NCBI GenBank assembly: GCA_049792815.1
Contig: JBARBG010000063.1
Span: 1-20,646, forward strand
DNA: 20,646 nt
From: DAIDKA01 sp049792815
GTDB taxonomy: Bacteria > Pseudomonadota > Gammaproteobacteria > Steroidobacterales > Steroidobacteraceae
Direction: 5' to 3'
A program made the position numbers and the translations under genes. A model generated the notes under the pieces. It had not been told where the DNA came from and made no database searches. It saw only the letters and a program-made list of their open reading frames with translations. This document shows, one piece after another, positions 1 to 7,372 of this stretch; the stretch's first letter is position 1; every line of letters starts with the position of its first letter.

Positions 1-1537
1 GCGCCGCGAGATAGGCGATCTCGGGTTTCGGCAGCTGCTGCATCAGCCGCGACAGCTCCGGCAGCTCGTGGTCGTAGCGGGGGATGGCCAGGCGCCGCAA
101 GTTGCTCAGGACGAACAGCGTGTGCGCGTCCACGGTGTAGGCGTGGAACAGGTCGTACTGCATGCGCCCGACGATGCGGCCGAAAGCCGGAATGTAGCGA
201 CCGAGGACCTCGTAGGTGTTCATGCGCCGCAGTTCATGGGTCACGCCCACGGGCGCGCGCAGGATGTCCATGAACAGGCGGTGGTGGCGCGGGTTCTGGC
301 GGAACTCCTCATCGATCAACCACAGGCTGCGGGTCACTGCGCGCAGGGTCGAGGCGCGCACGCCCGTGATGTCGGGGTTCTGCTGCAGCAGCACGAACAG
401 CTCCAGCAGCGCGGAGGGCGTGCGGGCGAAGACGTCATCGCGGCGCGCCTCGAGCGATCCGTTGTGCACCTGGAAGCGGGCGTTGAGGGGGCGGATTTCC
501 TCCTCGTTGCTGAGGATGGCCTCGCTGAACAGCTGCAGCAGCAGCTCATTGAGCAAGATCACGTCCATGACGGTGCGGTAGTAGCGCTGCATGAACTGCT
601 CGACGGCCAGCGTGTAGGTGGCATCCTCGTAGCCGAAAGTCTGCGCCAGCTTGATCTGGTGATCGAACAGCAGGCGGTCTTCGCGCCGGCCGGTGACGAT
701 GTGCAGTCCGAAGCGCACTTTCCACAAGAAGGACTGTGCCTGCTTCAGGCGACGCAGCTCGCTGGCGGTGATGAAGCCGCGCCGGGCCAGGCCGTCCAGG
801 GACTCGGCGCCGAAATGGCGCTTGGCCACCCAGCCTATGGTCTGGATGTCGCGCAGGCCGCCCGGCCCGGTCTTGACGTTGGGCTCGAGGTTGTAGGCCG
901 TGTCATTGGCCTTCTGGTGCCGCAGAACCTGTTCCTTGAGCTTGGCCTCAAAGAACTCCTTTTCCGGCCAGATCCCGGGGGGACTCAAGGCCGTATTCAT
1001 GGCGCCCAGCAGGGCGGCATCACCGTGCAGCAGCCGCGCTTCCAGGAGCGTCGTCATCACGCTCACATCGGCGGCGCTTTCCTGCACGCATTCCCCGACG
1101 GTGCGCACGCTGTGGCCGACCTCCAGGCCTATGTCCCAAAGGAAGGTGATGAGCCGCTCCACCTGGGAGCGTTCGGCATCATTGGGCGGCTGGGCGACCA
1201 GCAGCAGGATGTCGATGTCGGAGCAGGGATGAAGCTCGCCGCGTCCATAGCCGCCCACGGCCACCAGGGCCCAGTGCCGGTCCCCATTCCCGAGGTGTTC
1301 GAACCAGGCCTGGCGCAGGACGGTGTCGATGAGCGCCGCCCGGGCGTGAACCAGCAGCTCCACCGGCTCCTCGGCCGCAAAGCGGGCCTTGAGCTCCTCA
1401 TGGGCCTGACCCAGCTGTCGGCGGTATTCCTCCCGCGAGCCCGGATGGGCCGCCAGCTGCGCCGGTAGTCGCTGCAGCAGCGCCCAGGGCGGTGCGGTCA
1501 GCGCTTCGGGCAGCAGTTCCTCCAGCGACTCATTCAA
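1..1537 (-). CDS. glnD: Bifunctional uridylyltransferase/uridylyl-removing enzyme GlnD (PII sensor), 5' part only
   Basis: GlnD uridylylates PII proteins when glutamine is low and removes UMP when it is high, setting nitrogen assimilation. About 512 N-terminal residues are present; the family is near 900, so the HD hydrolase and ACT domains lie beyond the left edge. The nucleotidyltransferase motif is visible as GGYGRGELHPCSDIDILLL (about residues 95-113), with the metal-binding pair D107/D109. The last part reads FHAYTVDAHTLFVLSNL and LPKPEIAYLAA, which in the family leads directly into the HD motif. The start chosen is TTG at 1537-1535, followed by NESLEELLPEAL; it overlaps the map stop by 4 nt (TTGA). 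The ATG one base downstream is out of frame and soon hits a stop. An in-frame GTG lies further upstream inside map, so the exact N-terminus is uncertain. Translation is probably coupled to map. Confidence 0.93.
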   Translation of the reverse strand, partial: MNESLEELLPEALTAPPWALLQRLPAQLAAHPGSREEYRRQLGQAHEELKARFAAEEPVELLVHARAALIDTVLRQAWFEHLGNGDRHWALVAVGGYGRGELHPCSDIDILLLVAQPPNDAERSQVERLITFLWDIGLEVGHSVRTVGECVQESAADVSVMTTLLEARLLHGDAALLGAMNTALSPPGIWPEKEFFEAKLKEQVLRHQKANDTAYNLEPNVKTGPGGLRDIQTIGWVAKRHFGAESLDGLARRGFITASELRRLKQAQSFLWKVRFGLHIVTGRREDRLLFDHQIKLAQTFGYEDATYTLAVEQFMQRYYRTVMDVILLNELLLQLFSEAILSNEEEIRPLNARFQVHNGSLEARRDDVFARTPSALLELFVLLQQNPDITGVRASTLRAVTRSLWLIDEEFRQNPRHHRLFMDILRAPVGVTHELRRMNTYEVLGRYIPAFGRIVGRMQYDLFHAYTVDAHTLFVLSNLRRLAIPRYDHELPELSRLMQQLPKPEIAYLAA

Positions 1538-2301
1538 TGGCGGTCCGCCGCGCCCAGGGTCAGGACATCCACGCCAGTCTCCGTCACCAGACAGGTGTGT
1601 TCCCACTGGGCCGACAAGGAGTGGTCCTTGGTCACGACAGTCCAGCCGTCGGGCAGCAGCCGCACATGCCTTTTGCCGGCGTTTACCATGGGTTCAATGG
1701 TAAAGGTCATCCCCTGCTGCAGCTCCAGACCAGTCCCGGTTTCCCCGTAGTGCAGGACTTGCGGATCCTCGTGGTAGATGCGACCTATGCCATGGCCGCA
1801 GTACTCGCGCACCACGGAAAAACTCAAGGATTCGACGTATTCCTGGATGGCGTGACCGATGTCGCCGAGGCGTGAGCCGGGCTTGACCGTGCGGATGCCG
1901 CGCCACATGGCCTCGAAGCACACCTCGGTCAGGCGCTGGGCGGCCACCGGGGGCTTGCCCACGTAGTACATGCGGCTGGTGTCGCCGTGGAAGCCATCCT
2001 TGATGACCGTCACATCGATATTGATGATGTCGCCGCTTTTGAGCTTGCGGTCATTGGGAATGCCGTGGCAGACCACATGGTTGACCGAGGAGCAGATGGT
2101 CTTGGGGAAGCCCCGGTAGTTGAGGTTCGCCGGGATGGTGCCCTGGACGTTGACAATGTGCTCATAGCACAGCCGGTCCAGCTCCTCGGTGGTGACCCCG
2201 GGCACCACATGGGCCCCGATCATGTCGAGTACTTCGGCGGCCAGACGGCCGGCTTCGCGCATCTTCTGCTGTTCTTCAGGGGACTTGATGGTGATATGCA
2301 T
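1534..2301 (-). CDS. map: Type I methionine aminopeptidase
   Basis: Removes the initiator methionine from nascent proteins in the cytoplasm using a dinuclear metal centre. The protein has 255 residues, against 264 in E. coli, and aligns along its full length. All five metal ligands are present: D96 and D107 (in NIDVTVIKDGFHGDTS), H170 (YCGHGIG), E203 (FTIEPM) and E234 (QWEHT). H79 (VVCHGIPND) is the conserved substrate-site histidine. There is no N-terminal zinc-finger extension, so this is the bacterial type Ia form. It starts at ATG 2301-2299; no strong Shine-Dalgarno is visible (upstream CAGTTACCCAGATA). It is divergent from rpsB and is followed by glnD with a 4-nt overlap, the map-glnD order known from E. 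coli. Confidence 0.97.
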   Translation of the reverse strand: MHITIKSPEEQQKMREAGRLAAEVLDMIGAHVVPGVTTEELDRLCYEHIVNVQGTIPANLNYRGFPKTICSSVNHVVCHGIPNDRKLKSGDIINIDVTVIKDGFHGDTSRMYYVGKPPVAAQRLTEVCFEAMWRGIRTVKPGSRLGDIGHAIQEYVESLSFSVVREYCGHGIGRIYHEDPQVLHYGETGTGLELQQGMTFTIEPMVNAGKRHVRLLPDGWTVVTKDHSLSAQWEHTCLVTETGVDVLTLGAADRH

Positions 2302-2331
2302 TATCTGGGTAACTGGGTGAACCGTAAGACA

Positions 2332-2360
2332 TTGTTCCTACGGGACGTTCATGGTATAAA
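2332..2360 (+). promoter_or_regulatory. Sigma70-type promoter of the rpsB-tsf operon
   Basis: TTGTTC (2332-2337) and TATAAA (2355-2360) are separated by exactly 17 nt. A TG at 2352-2353 gives an extended -10 (TGGTATAAA). The bases after the -10 are GCGCGGCC, a GC-rich discriminator of the kind associated with stringent control of ribosomal operons (inference). Transcription would start near 2366-2368, giving a leader of about 128 nt before rpsB. It lies in the divergent gap; no equally good promoter was found for map on the other strand, only a weak TTGCCA/TATACC pair with a 15-nt spacer. Confidence 0.75.
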
Positions 2361-2366
2361 GCGCGG

Positions 2367-2494
2367 CCCTCGTTGGCAACGACGAGAAATTCCATACGTG
2401 TATCACTAACCTGGTGGCTGGGTGCCTGGACAGCAATGTTCGGGTGGTCACCGGGGATACGCGCAAGGCTCAACCCTACAGTTACGGAGTTCGT
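2367..2494 (+). promoter_or_regulatory. Structured 5' leader of rpsB (candidate S2 autoregulatory site)
   Basis: Two foldable elements are visible. The first is a perfect-length stem, CTCGTTG (2369-2375) with CGACGAG (2380-2386), seven pairs including one G-U, closed by a GCAA tetraloop of the GNRA class; it would lie at the very 5' end of the RNA. The second pairs CCTGGTG (2410-2416) with CACCGGG (2449-2455) and encloses a small GCTG/CAGC stem (2417-2420 with 2431-2434). In E. coli the rpsB-tsf leader is the target of S2 autoregulation; that this leader does the same is inference from position and structure. An in-frame upstream start at 2414 lies inside the second element and is not considered the rpsB start. 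Confidence 0.5.
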
Positions 2495-3517
2495 ATGACC
2501 GGCGTGTCCATGAGACAGATGCTGGAAGCGGGTGTCCATTTCGGACACCAGACCCGCTTCTGGAACCCGAAGATGGCCCCATTCATCTTCGGTGAGCGCA
2601 ACAAGATCCATATTATCAACCTCGAGAAGACCCAGCCCCTGTATGCGCAGGCGTCGGCCTTCATCAAGCACACGGTCGCCGATGGCGGCAAGGTGCTGTT
2701 CGTAGGTACCAAGCGTTCCGCGCGTGATGCCGTCCTCAAGGAGGCGACACGCAGTGGCATGCCCTATGTCAACCAGCGTTGGCTGGGGGGCATGCTGACC
2801 AATTTCAAGACCATCCGGCAGTCCATCAAGCGACTGGCGGAAATCACCGAGCTGCAAAGCAGCGGTGCGCTGGACAAGCGCGGCAAGAAAGAAGCCACGC
2901 AGCTGCGCCGCGAGATGGACAAGCTCGAACGCAGCCTGGGTGGCATCAAGAACATGGAGTCGCTCCCGGACGTCATGTTCGTGATCGACGTGGGGCACGA
3001 GAAGATCGCGATCCACGAAGCCAAGAAACTCGGCATTCCGGTCGTGGCCGTCGTGGACACCAATTGCAGCCCCGATGGCATCGACTATGTGATCCCGGGC
3101 AACGATGACGCCATGCGCGCCATCATGCTGTACGCCTCGGGCATCGCCGACTCGGTCATCGAGGGCAAGGCCTCGGTGCCGCAGGTCGCCGTGGGCGAAG
3201 ACGAGTTCGTGGAACTGGACGAGGCCGGCCAGCCGCGGCGCAAGAGCGGCAAGCCGCGTTCGAAGCCGCAGGCCCCGGTGCGCAGCAAAAAGGCGCCGGT
3301 GCGGCGCCGTCTGCCGGTGAAGGCGCCCGTGGGTGCCGACGATGCGGCCGTTGATCTGGATGATCTGGAGGAGGGCGCCGAGGTGCCGGTGGCGGCTGCC
3401 ACCACCGAAGCTGCTGCGCCTGCGGGTCGTGGTGGCGTGGTGCGACGCCGTGCGCAGGTCGCAGAGGCCGCGAGTCAGCCCCCCCCCGGCGAGGGTGATG
3501 CAGAGCCTGCCGCCTGA
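2495..3517 (+). CDS. rpsB: 30S ribosomal protein S2 with long C-terminal extension
   Basis: S2 binds the 30S body late in assembly and contacts S1. Residues 1-244 match the family closely: VSMRQMLEAGVHFGHQTRFW near the start, HIINLEKT, NQRWLGGMLTNFKTIRQSIK, and VDTNCSPDGIDYVIPGNDDA. The start is ATG 2495 (MTGVSMRQ), matching E. coli MATVSMRD, with GGAG at 2486-2489 five bases upstream. The product is 340 residues, against 241 in E. coli. The extra tail (about residues 245-340, from nt 3227) is first Lys/Arg/Pro-rich, then acidic (DLDDLEEGAE), then Ala/Pro-rich; it looks disordered. The codon pattern stays GC-rich and in frame throughout, so it appears to be a real extension. A run of nine C (3479-3487) lies near its end. 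Paired with tsf, as in most bacteria. Confidence 0.98.
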   Translation: MTGVSMRQMLEAGVHFGHQTRFWNPKMAPFIFGERNKIHIINLEKTQPLYAQASAFIKHTVADGGKVLFVGTKRSARDAVLKEATRSGMPYVNQRWLGGMLTNFKTIRQSIKRLAEITELQSSGALDKRGKKEATQLRREMDKLERSLGGIKNMESLPDVMFVIDVGHEKIAIHEAKKLGIPVVAVVDTNCSPDGIDYVIPGNDDAMRAIMLYASGIADSVIEGKASVPQVAVGEDEFVELDEAGQPRRKSGKPRSKPQAPVRSKKAPVRRRLPVKAPVGADDAAVDLDDLEEGAEVPVAAATTEAAAPAGRGGVVRRRAQVAEAASQPPPGEGDAEPAA

Positions 3518-3574
3518 AGGTCGAATGGAGTTGCCGCGGCGCCAACCGGTCCGGGGCTTTTGCGTGGAATCCTT

Positions 3575-4477
3575 ATGACTATCACAGCAGATGCAGTGAA
3601 GCAGCTTCGTGAGCGCACCGGCGCCGGGTTCATGGAGTGCAAGAACGCGCTGGTGGCGACCCAGGGCGATATGAACGCCGCCGCCGAGCTCATGCGCAAG
3701 CAGGGGCTGGCCAAAGCCGACAAGAAGGCCGCCCGCGTCGCCGCCGAAGGCGTGATCGTGATCGAACGTTCCGCCGACGGGCATGCCGCGGCGATGGTCG
3801 AAGTGAACTGCGAGACCGATTTCGTGGCCCGCGGCGGCGACTTCGGCGCCTTTTCCCAGTCGGTGGCCGCCAAAGCCCTGCAAGTGCGGCCGGCCTCGCT
3901 GGAGGCCCTGCTGCTCGTGCGCCTGGACAGTGGTGAGACCATCGACGAGCGTTGCCGGGCACTGGTGGCCAAGATCGGCGAGAAGATCAGCGTGCGCCGC
4001 TTCGCCATCCTGACATCAACCGGCCAGGTCAGTGCCTATGTGCATGGCACGCGCATCGGCTCGCTGGTGGCCGTTGATGGGGGCGATCCGGTGCTGGCGC
4101 ATGATGTCGCGATGCACGTCGCCGCGAGCAATCCGAAGTACGTCACCATGGCCGATATCCCCGCAGATGTCATCGCCAAGGAGCGCGCTTTCCTGGAGGA
4201 CCAGGCGCAAAGCGAAGGTAAACCGCCGCAGATCGTTGCCAAGATGGTGGAAGGCCGACTGCGCAAGTCCCTGGGCGAGATCACACTGTCGGGACAGGCG
4301 TTCGTGAAGGATCCCGATCAGACCATTGACAAGCTGCTGAAGAGCGCCAAGGCGAGCGTCAGTGCCTTCGAGCGCTTCGAGGTGGGAGCCGGGATCGAAA
4401 AGAAGCAGGATGACTTCGTCGCCGAAGTCATGGCACAGGTGAAGAGTTTCGATCCGTCAGAGGACTCCAAGAAGTAA
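3575..4477 (+). CDS. tsf: Elongation factor Ts
   Basis: Guanine-nucleotide exchange factor for EF-Tu. The product is 300 residues (E. coli 283). The N-terminal UBA-like domain carries signature 1 (LRERTGAGFMECKNAL, residues 11-26). Signature 2 is EVNCETDFVAR, with the D82-F83 pair that enters EF-Tu near the nucleotide-Mg site. The C-terminal half contains the usual dimerisation and coiled-coil region and ends FDPSEDSKK. The start is ATG 3575 (MTITADAV), the family's usual N-terminus; a TTG five codons upstream is in frame but less likely. The Shine-Dalgarno is weak (GTGGA, 3564-3568). It lies 57 nt after rpsB and is followed by a hairpin terminator. Confidence 0.98.
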   Translation: MTITADAVKQLRERTGAGFMECKNALVATQGDMNAAAELMRKQGLAKADKKAARVAAEGVIVIERSADGHAAAMVEVNCETDFVARGGDFGAFSQSVAAKALQVRPASLEALLLVRLDSGETIDERCRALVAKIGEKISVRRFAILTSTGQVSAYVHGTRIGSLVAVDGGDPVLAHDVAMHVAASNPKYVTMADIPADVIAKERAFLEDQAQSEGKPPQIVAKMVEGRLRKSLGEITLSGQAFVKDPDQTIDKLLKSAKASVSAFERFEVGAGIEKKQDDFVAEVMAQVKSFDPSEDSKK

Positions 4478-4485
4478 GGCTTCGA

Positions 4486-4515
4486 AGGAAGACCCCGCCC
4501 CGGCGGGGTTTTCTT
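4486..4515 (+). terminator. Rho-independent terminator after tsf
   Basis: The core stem CCCCGC (4493-4498) pairs with GCGGGG (4503-4508) around a CCCG loop. The stem can extend outward through AAGA/TTTT pairing, with one G-U, to roughly 13 pairs. Four T (4509-4512) then CTT follow. The T-tract is short, so read-through into pyrH is likely; the element may act as an attenuator that gives pyrH and downstream genes less transcript than rpsB-tsf. The efficiency is inference. Confidence 0.75.
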
Positions 4516-4537
4516 CATGTACGAGGGTGAAGACCAC

Positions 4538-5266
4538 ATGAGTGACAGCGCGCGGTCCCGATACTCCCGCATCCTGGTGAAACTGTCCGGCGAAGCCTTG
4601 CTGGGCGGGGGTGACTACGGCATAGATCCGGCCATGCTCAAGCGCATCGCCGGGGAGATCCAGGACATCGTCCAGATGGGAACCCAGGTCGCAGTCGTGG
4701 TCGGCGGCGGCAACATTTTCCGCGGCGCGGGCCTGGCGCGCGCGGGCATGGATCGGGTCACCGCCGACCACATGGGCATGCTCGCCACGGTCATGAACGC
4801 GGTGGCGATGCAGGATGCACTGGAGAGCTCCGGGATGCAGTCGCGCGTGATGTCAGCCATCCGCATCAACCAGGTGTGCGAGGACTACATCAGGCGCCGC
4901 GCCATCCGCCACCTGGAGAAAGGCCGGGTCGTGATCTTCGCGGCGGGGACTGGCAATCCGTTCTTCACCACCGACACGGCGGCGTCGCTGCGCGCCATCG
5001 AGATCAACGCCGATGTGCTGCTGAAGGCCACCAAGGTCAACGGCGTCTACTCGGATGATCCGGTGCGCAATCCCGCCGCCACGCGCTACACGCAGCTGAC
5101 CTTCGACAAGGTGCTGCAGGACCGCCTCAATGTCATGGATGCCACGGCCATCGTCATGTGCCGCGACAACCGTCTGCCGCTGCGCGTGTTCAATCTGAAC
5201 AACCCCGGGGATCTGACCCGGATTGCGCGCGGTGAGGAAATTGGCACGGCTGTCACGTTCGAATAG
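4538..5266 (+). CDS. pyrH: Uridylate (UMP) kinase
   Basis: Phosphorylates UMP to UDP with ATP, the entry to all pyrimidine nucleotides. It is a bacterial hexameric amino-acid-kinase-fold enzyme, unrelated to eukaryotic UMP/CMP kinase. Length is 242 residues (E. coli 241). Visible motifs are the phosphate-binding KLSGEALLG (15-23), VVGGGNIFRG (54-63), the helix DRVTADHMGMLATVMNA, and GTGNPFFTTDTAA, followed by the KATKVNGVYSDDP nucleotide-base loop. The start chosen is ATG 4538 (MSDSARSRYSRI), with GAGGG at 4523-4527 ten bases upstream; an in-frame ATG at 4517 would overlap the terminator and has no Shine-Dalgarno. It is eight bases ahead of frr. Confidence 0.97.
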   Translation: MSDSARSRYSRILVKLSGEALLGGGDYGIDPAMLKRIAGEIQDIVQMGTQVAVVVGGGNIFRGAGLARAGMDRVTADHMGMLATVMNAVAMQDALESSGMQSRVMSAIRINQVCEDYIRRRAIRHLEKGRVVIFAAGTGNPFFTTDTAASLRAIEINADVLLKATKVNGVYSDDPVRNPAATRYTQLTFDKVLQDRLNVMDATAIVMCRDNRLPLRVFNLNNPGDLTRIARGEEIGTAVTFE

Positions 5267-5274
5267 GAGCAACC

Positions 5275-5832
5275 ATGCTCGATGACATCAGAAAGGACGC
5301 AGTGACCCGCATGGGCAAGTGCGTCACCCAGTTCCAGGCGGACCTGAAGAAGATGCGCACCGGCCGTGCTCACCCGAGCCTGATTGAGCATCTCAAGGTC
5401 GACTACTACGGCTCGGATGTGCCGTTGCAGCAGGTGGCGAGCATCGCCGTCGAGGACGGGCGCACGCTGGTGGTCTCGCCCTGGGAGAAGAGCATGGTGC
5501 AGCCGATCGAAAAGGCCATCCACAAATCCGACCTGGGCCTCAACCCGATGACCGCGGGCACCATCATCCGCATCCCGATGCCGCCGCTCACCGAGGAGCG
5601 TCGCCGCGAGTTCACCAAGGTGGTGCGCCAGGACGCCGAAGGCGCGCGCGTCGCGGTGCGCAACGTGCGCCGCGATGTGATGTCGGATATCAAGGACGCG
5701 CTGAAGGAAAAACTCATCTCGCAGGATGACGAACGGCGTGCCGAGACTGACGTGCAGAAGCTGACGGACAAGCATATCGCCGACATCGATCAGATGCTGG
5801 CGGCCAAGGAAAAGGAGATCATGCAGGTCTGA
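5275..5832 (+). CDS. frr: Ribosome recycling factor
   Basis: With EF-G, it splits the post-termination ribosome so subunits can be reused. The length of 185 residues equals that of E. coli RRF. The tRNA-mimic three-helix domain is recognisable from MRTGRAHPSLIEHLKVDYYG near residues 26-45. The small domain contains VSPWEKSMVQPIEKAI, and IRIPMPPLTEERRREFTKVV leads into the long charged C-terminal helices. It starts at ATG 5275 with AGGAG (5265-5269) five bases upstream, one of the clearest ribosome-binding sites in the window. It sits between pyrH (8-nt gap) and uppS (9-nt gap), the usual pyrH-frr pair. Confidence 0.98.
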   Translation: MLDDIRKDAVTRMGKCVTQFQADLKKMRTGRAHPSLIEHLKVDYYGSDVPLQQVASIAVEDGRTLVVSPWEKSMVQPIEKAIHKSDLGLNPMTAGTIIRIPMPPLTEERRREFTKVVRQDAEGARVAVRNVRRDVMSDIKDALKEKLISQDDERRAETDVQKLTDKHIADIDQMLAAKEKEIMQV

Positions 5833-5841
5833 CCGGCCTGC

Positions 5842-6576
5842 ATGAGCGTGAACCTTCCCCGTCATGTGGCGATCATCATGGACGGCAACGGCCGCTGGGC
5901 TGCTGCGCGGAAACTGCCGCGGCATGCTGGTCACAAGGCCGGCATCAGCGCCCTGCGCGCTTGCGTCCAGACGTGCACGGCCCGCGGTATCGGGGCGCTC
6001 ACGGTTTTCGCATTCTCCAGTGAAAACTGGGCGCGGCCGGCGGAAGAGGTGTCGTTGTTGATGGGCCTGTTCGTCGACGCGCTGGACCAGGAACTGGATG
6101 AGCTGCACGCCAAGGGCGTGCGCCTGCGCTTCATCGGCGAGCGGCAGCGCCTCACGGTGCGCCTGCAGGCGTACCTGGCCGACGCCGAAGCGCGCACCGG
6201 CGCCAATGGCACGCTGTCCTTGAACATCGCAATGAGCTACGGCGGACGCTGGGACCTCACCGGCGCGGTGCGCGCTCTGGCGGCACAATGCGCCGCCGGC
6301 GCACAGCGCGCCGCCGACATCACCGAGGAGCAGGTGGGAGAGGCCCTGGCGCTGGCCGGGCAGCCGGATCCGGACCTGTTCATCCGCACCGGCGGCGAAC
6401 ACCGCATCAGCAACTTCCTGCTGTGGAATCTCGCCTACACCGAGCTGTACTTCACAAACTGCCTGTGGCCTGACTTCGATGCCGGCGAACTGGATGCGGC
6501 GCTGGCCTTCTTCGCCGCGCGCGAGCGCCGCTTCGGGCGCACGTCGGAGCAGACCCGGAGTCCGGCGAGTGCTTAA
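5842..6576 (+). CDS. uppS: Undecaprenyl diphosphate synthase (cis-prenyltransferase)
   Basis: Adds eight isopentenyl units in cis to farnesyl diphosphate, making the C55 lipid carrier for peptidoglycan and O-antigen. Length is 244 residues. The catalytic signature HVAIIMDGNGRWA is at residues 8-20 with the essential D14 (E. coli D26). The C-terminal signature RTGGEHRISNF carries the diphosphate-binding R182 and R188, with the conserved E201 in YTELYF. These match E. coli R194/R200/E213 with a constant offset of 12. It starts at ATG 5842, nine bases after frr, with no strong Shine-Dalgarno, so coupling to frr is likely. Its 3' end overlaps cdsA by 8 nt. With Dxr nearby, it ties isoprenoid supply to envelope synthesis. 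Confidence 0.98.
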   Translation: MSVNLPRHVAIIMDGNGRWAAARKLPRHAGHKAGISALRACVQTCTARGIGALTVFAFSSENWARPAEEVSLLMGLFVDALDQELDELHAKGVRLRFIGERQRLTVRLQAYLADAEARTGANGTLSLNIAMSYGGRWDLTGAVRALAAQCAAGAQRAADITEEQVGEALALAGQPDPDLFIRTGGEHRISNFLLWNLAYTELYFTNCLWPDFDAGELDAALAFFAARERRFGRTSEQTRSPASA

Positions 6577-7372
6577 GACCCGGATCATCACCGCCGCCGT
6601 CCTCATCGGGCTGCTGCTGATCATACTGCTGTGGTTGCCGCCCTTCGCGACCAAGATCGCGATCACCGCCCTGGTCCTCGCCGGCGCCTGGGAGTGGTCG
6701 GCATTCCTCAAGCTGCAGCGCCTGTCCGGAAGGATGCTGTACGTGGCGGCCGTCGCCGCCTGCCTGGCGCTGGTGTGGCAGCTGACCCTGGCGCAGCCGC
6801 AGTGCCTGCTGGTCCTCAGCGTCGCGGTCGCCTGGTGGGTGATCGCCCTGCTGTGGGTGATATTCGCGCCGCGCCGCGCGGCCGCCTGGTCGGCCGGGCT
6901 TGCGGGGCTTTTGGCGCTGACGCCGGCCTGGGTCGCGATGGTGCGCCTGCGGGTGGACGTGCCGCGCGGGGAACAGTGGCTGCTGTTCGCGCTGTGCCTG
7001 GTCTGGGCTGCCGATATCGGCGCCTATTTCGCGGGACGCAGCTTCGGGCGTATCCGTCTGGCGCCCCAGGTGTCGCCGGGAAAGACCTGGGAGGGCGTGT
7101 TCGGCGGCCTGGCACTGGCGGCCCTGGTTGCCCTGTGGGGCAGCCGGTGGTTTGCTGTGCCGGTCATTCAGTTGCTGCCCCTGTGCCTGGGCGTCGTGGC
7201 ATTCTCCATCGTTGGTGACCTGACGGAGAGCCTGCTCAAGCGCTTCGCCGGCCTCAAGGACAGCGGCACCCTGTTTCCGGGGCATGGTGGAGTCATGGAT
7301 CGAATCGACAGTCTGACCGGCGCCATGCCAGTGCTGCTGCTGGGTCTGGTGGTGCTGGGGGTGGCACGATGA
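6569..7372 (+). CDS. cdsA: Phosphatidate cytidylyltransferase (CDP-diacylglycerol synthase)
   Basis: Inner-membrane enzyme that activates phosphatidic acid with CTP to CDP-diacylglycerol, precursor of all phospholipids. Length is 267 residues (E. coli 285), with about eight hydrophobic segments beginning ITAAVLIGLLLIILLWL. The family signature is intact near the C-terminus: SLLKRFAGLKD (221-231) followed by HGGVMDRIDS (239-248). The start chosen is GTG 6569 (VLKTRIITAAVL), because it gives the family's short N-terminus and has GGAG at 6557-6560 eight bases upstream. An ATG 90 nt upstream would add a 30-residue Arg/Ser-rich piece read out of frame inside uppS and is rejected. It overlaps uppS by 8 nt and dxr by 4 nt (ATGA). 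Confidence 0.97.
   Translation: MLKTRIITAAVLIGLLLIILLWLPPFATKIAITALVLAGAWEWSAFLKLQRLSGRMLYVAAVAACLALVWQLTLAQPQCLLVLSVAVAWWVIALLWVIFAPRRAAAWSAGLAGLLALTPAWVAMVRLRVDVPRGEQWLLFALCLVWAADIGAYFAGRSFGRIRLAPQVSPGKTWEGVFGGLALAALVALWGSRWFAVPVIQLLPLCLGVVAFSIVGDLTESLLKRFAGLKDSGTLFPGHGGVMDRIDSLTGAMPVLLLGLVVLGVAR

Noticed and set aside
68..1468. A 466-codon plus-strand frame over glnD
   Set aside because: It is the reverse of the glnD frame, whose nucleotidyltransferase motif and family sequence are clear.
2276..3883. A 535-codon minus-strand frame opposite rpsB and tsf
   Set aside because: It runs across the map-rpsB promoter region and antisense to rpsB and tsf, and its protein has no recognisable domain; a shadow of GC-rich coding.
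5086..6711. A 541-codon minus-strand frame opposite pyrH, frr, uppS
   Set aside because: Antisense to three conserved genes and their junctions; no ribosome-binding site or family resemblance seen.
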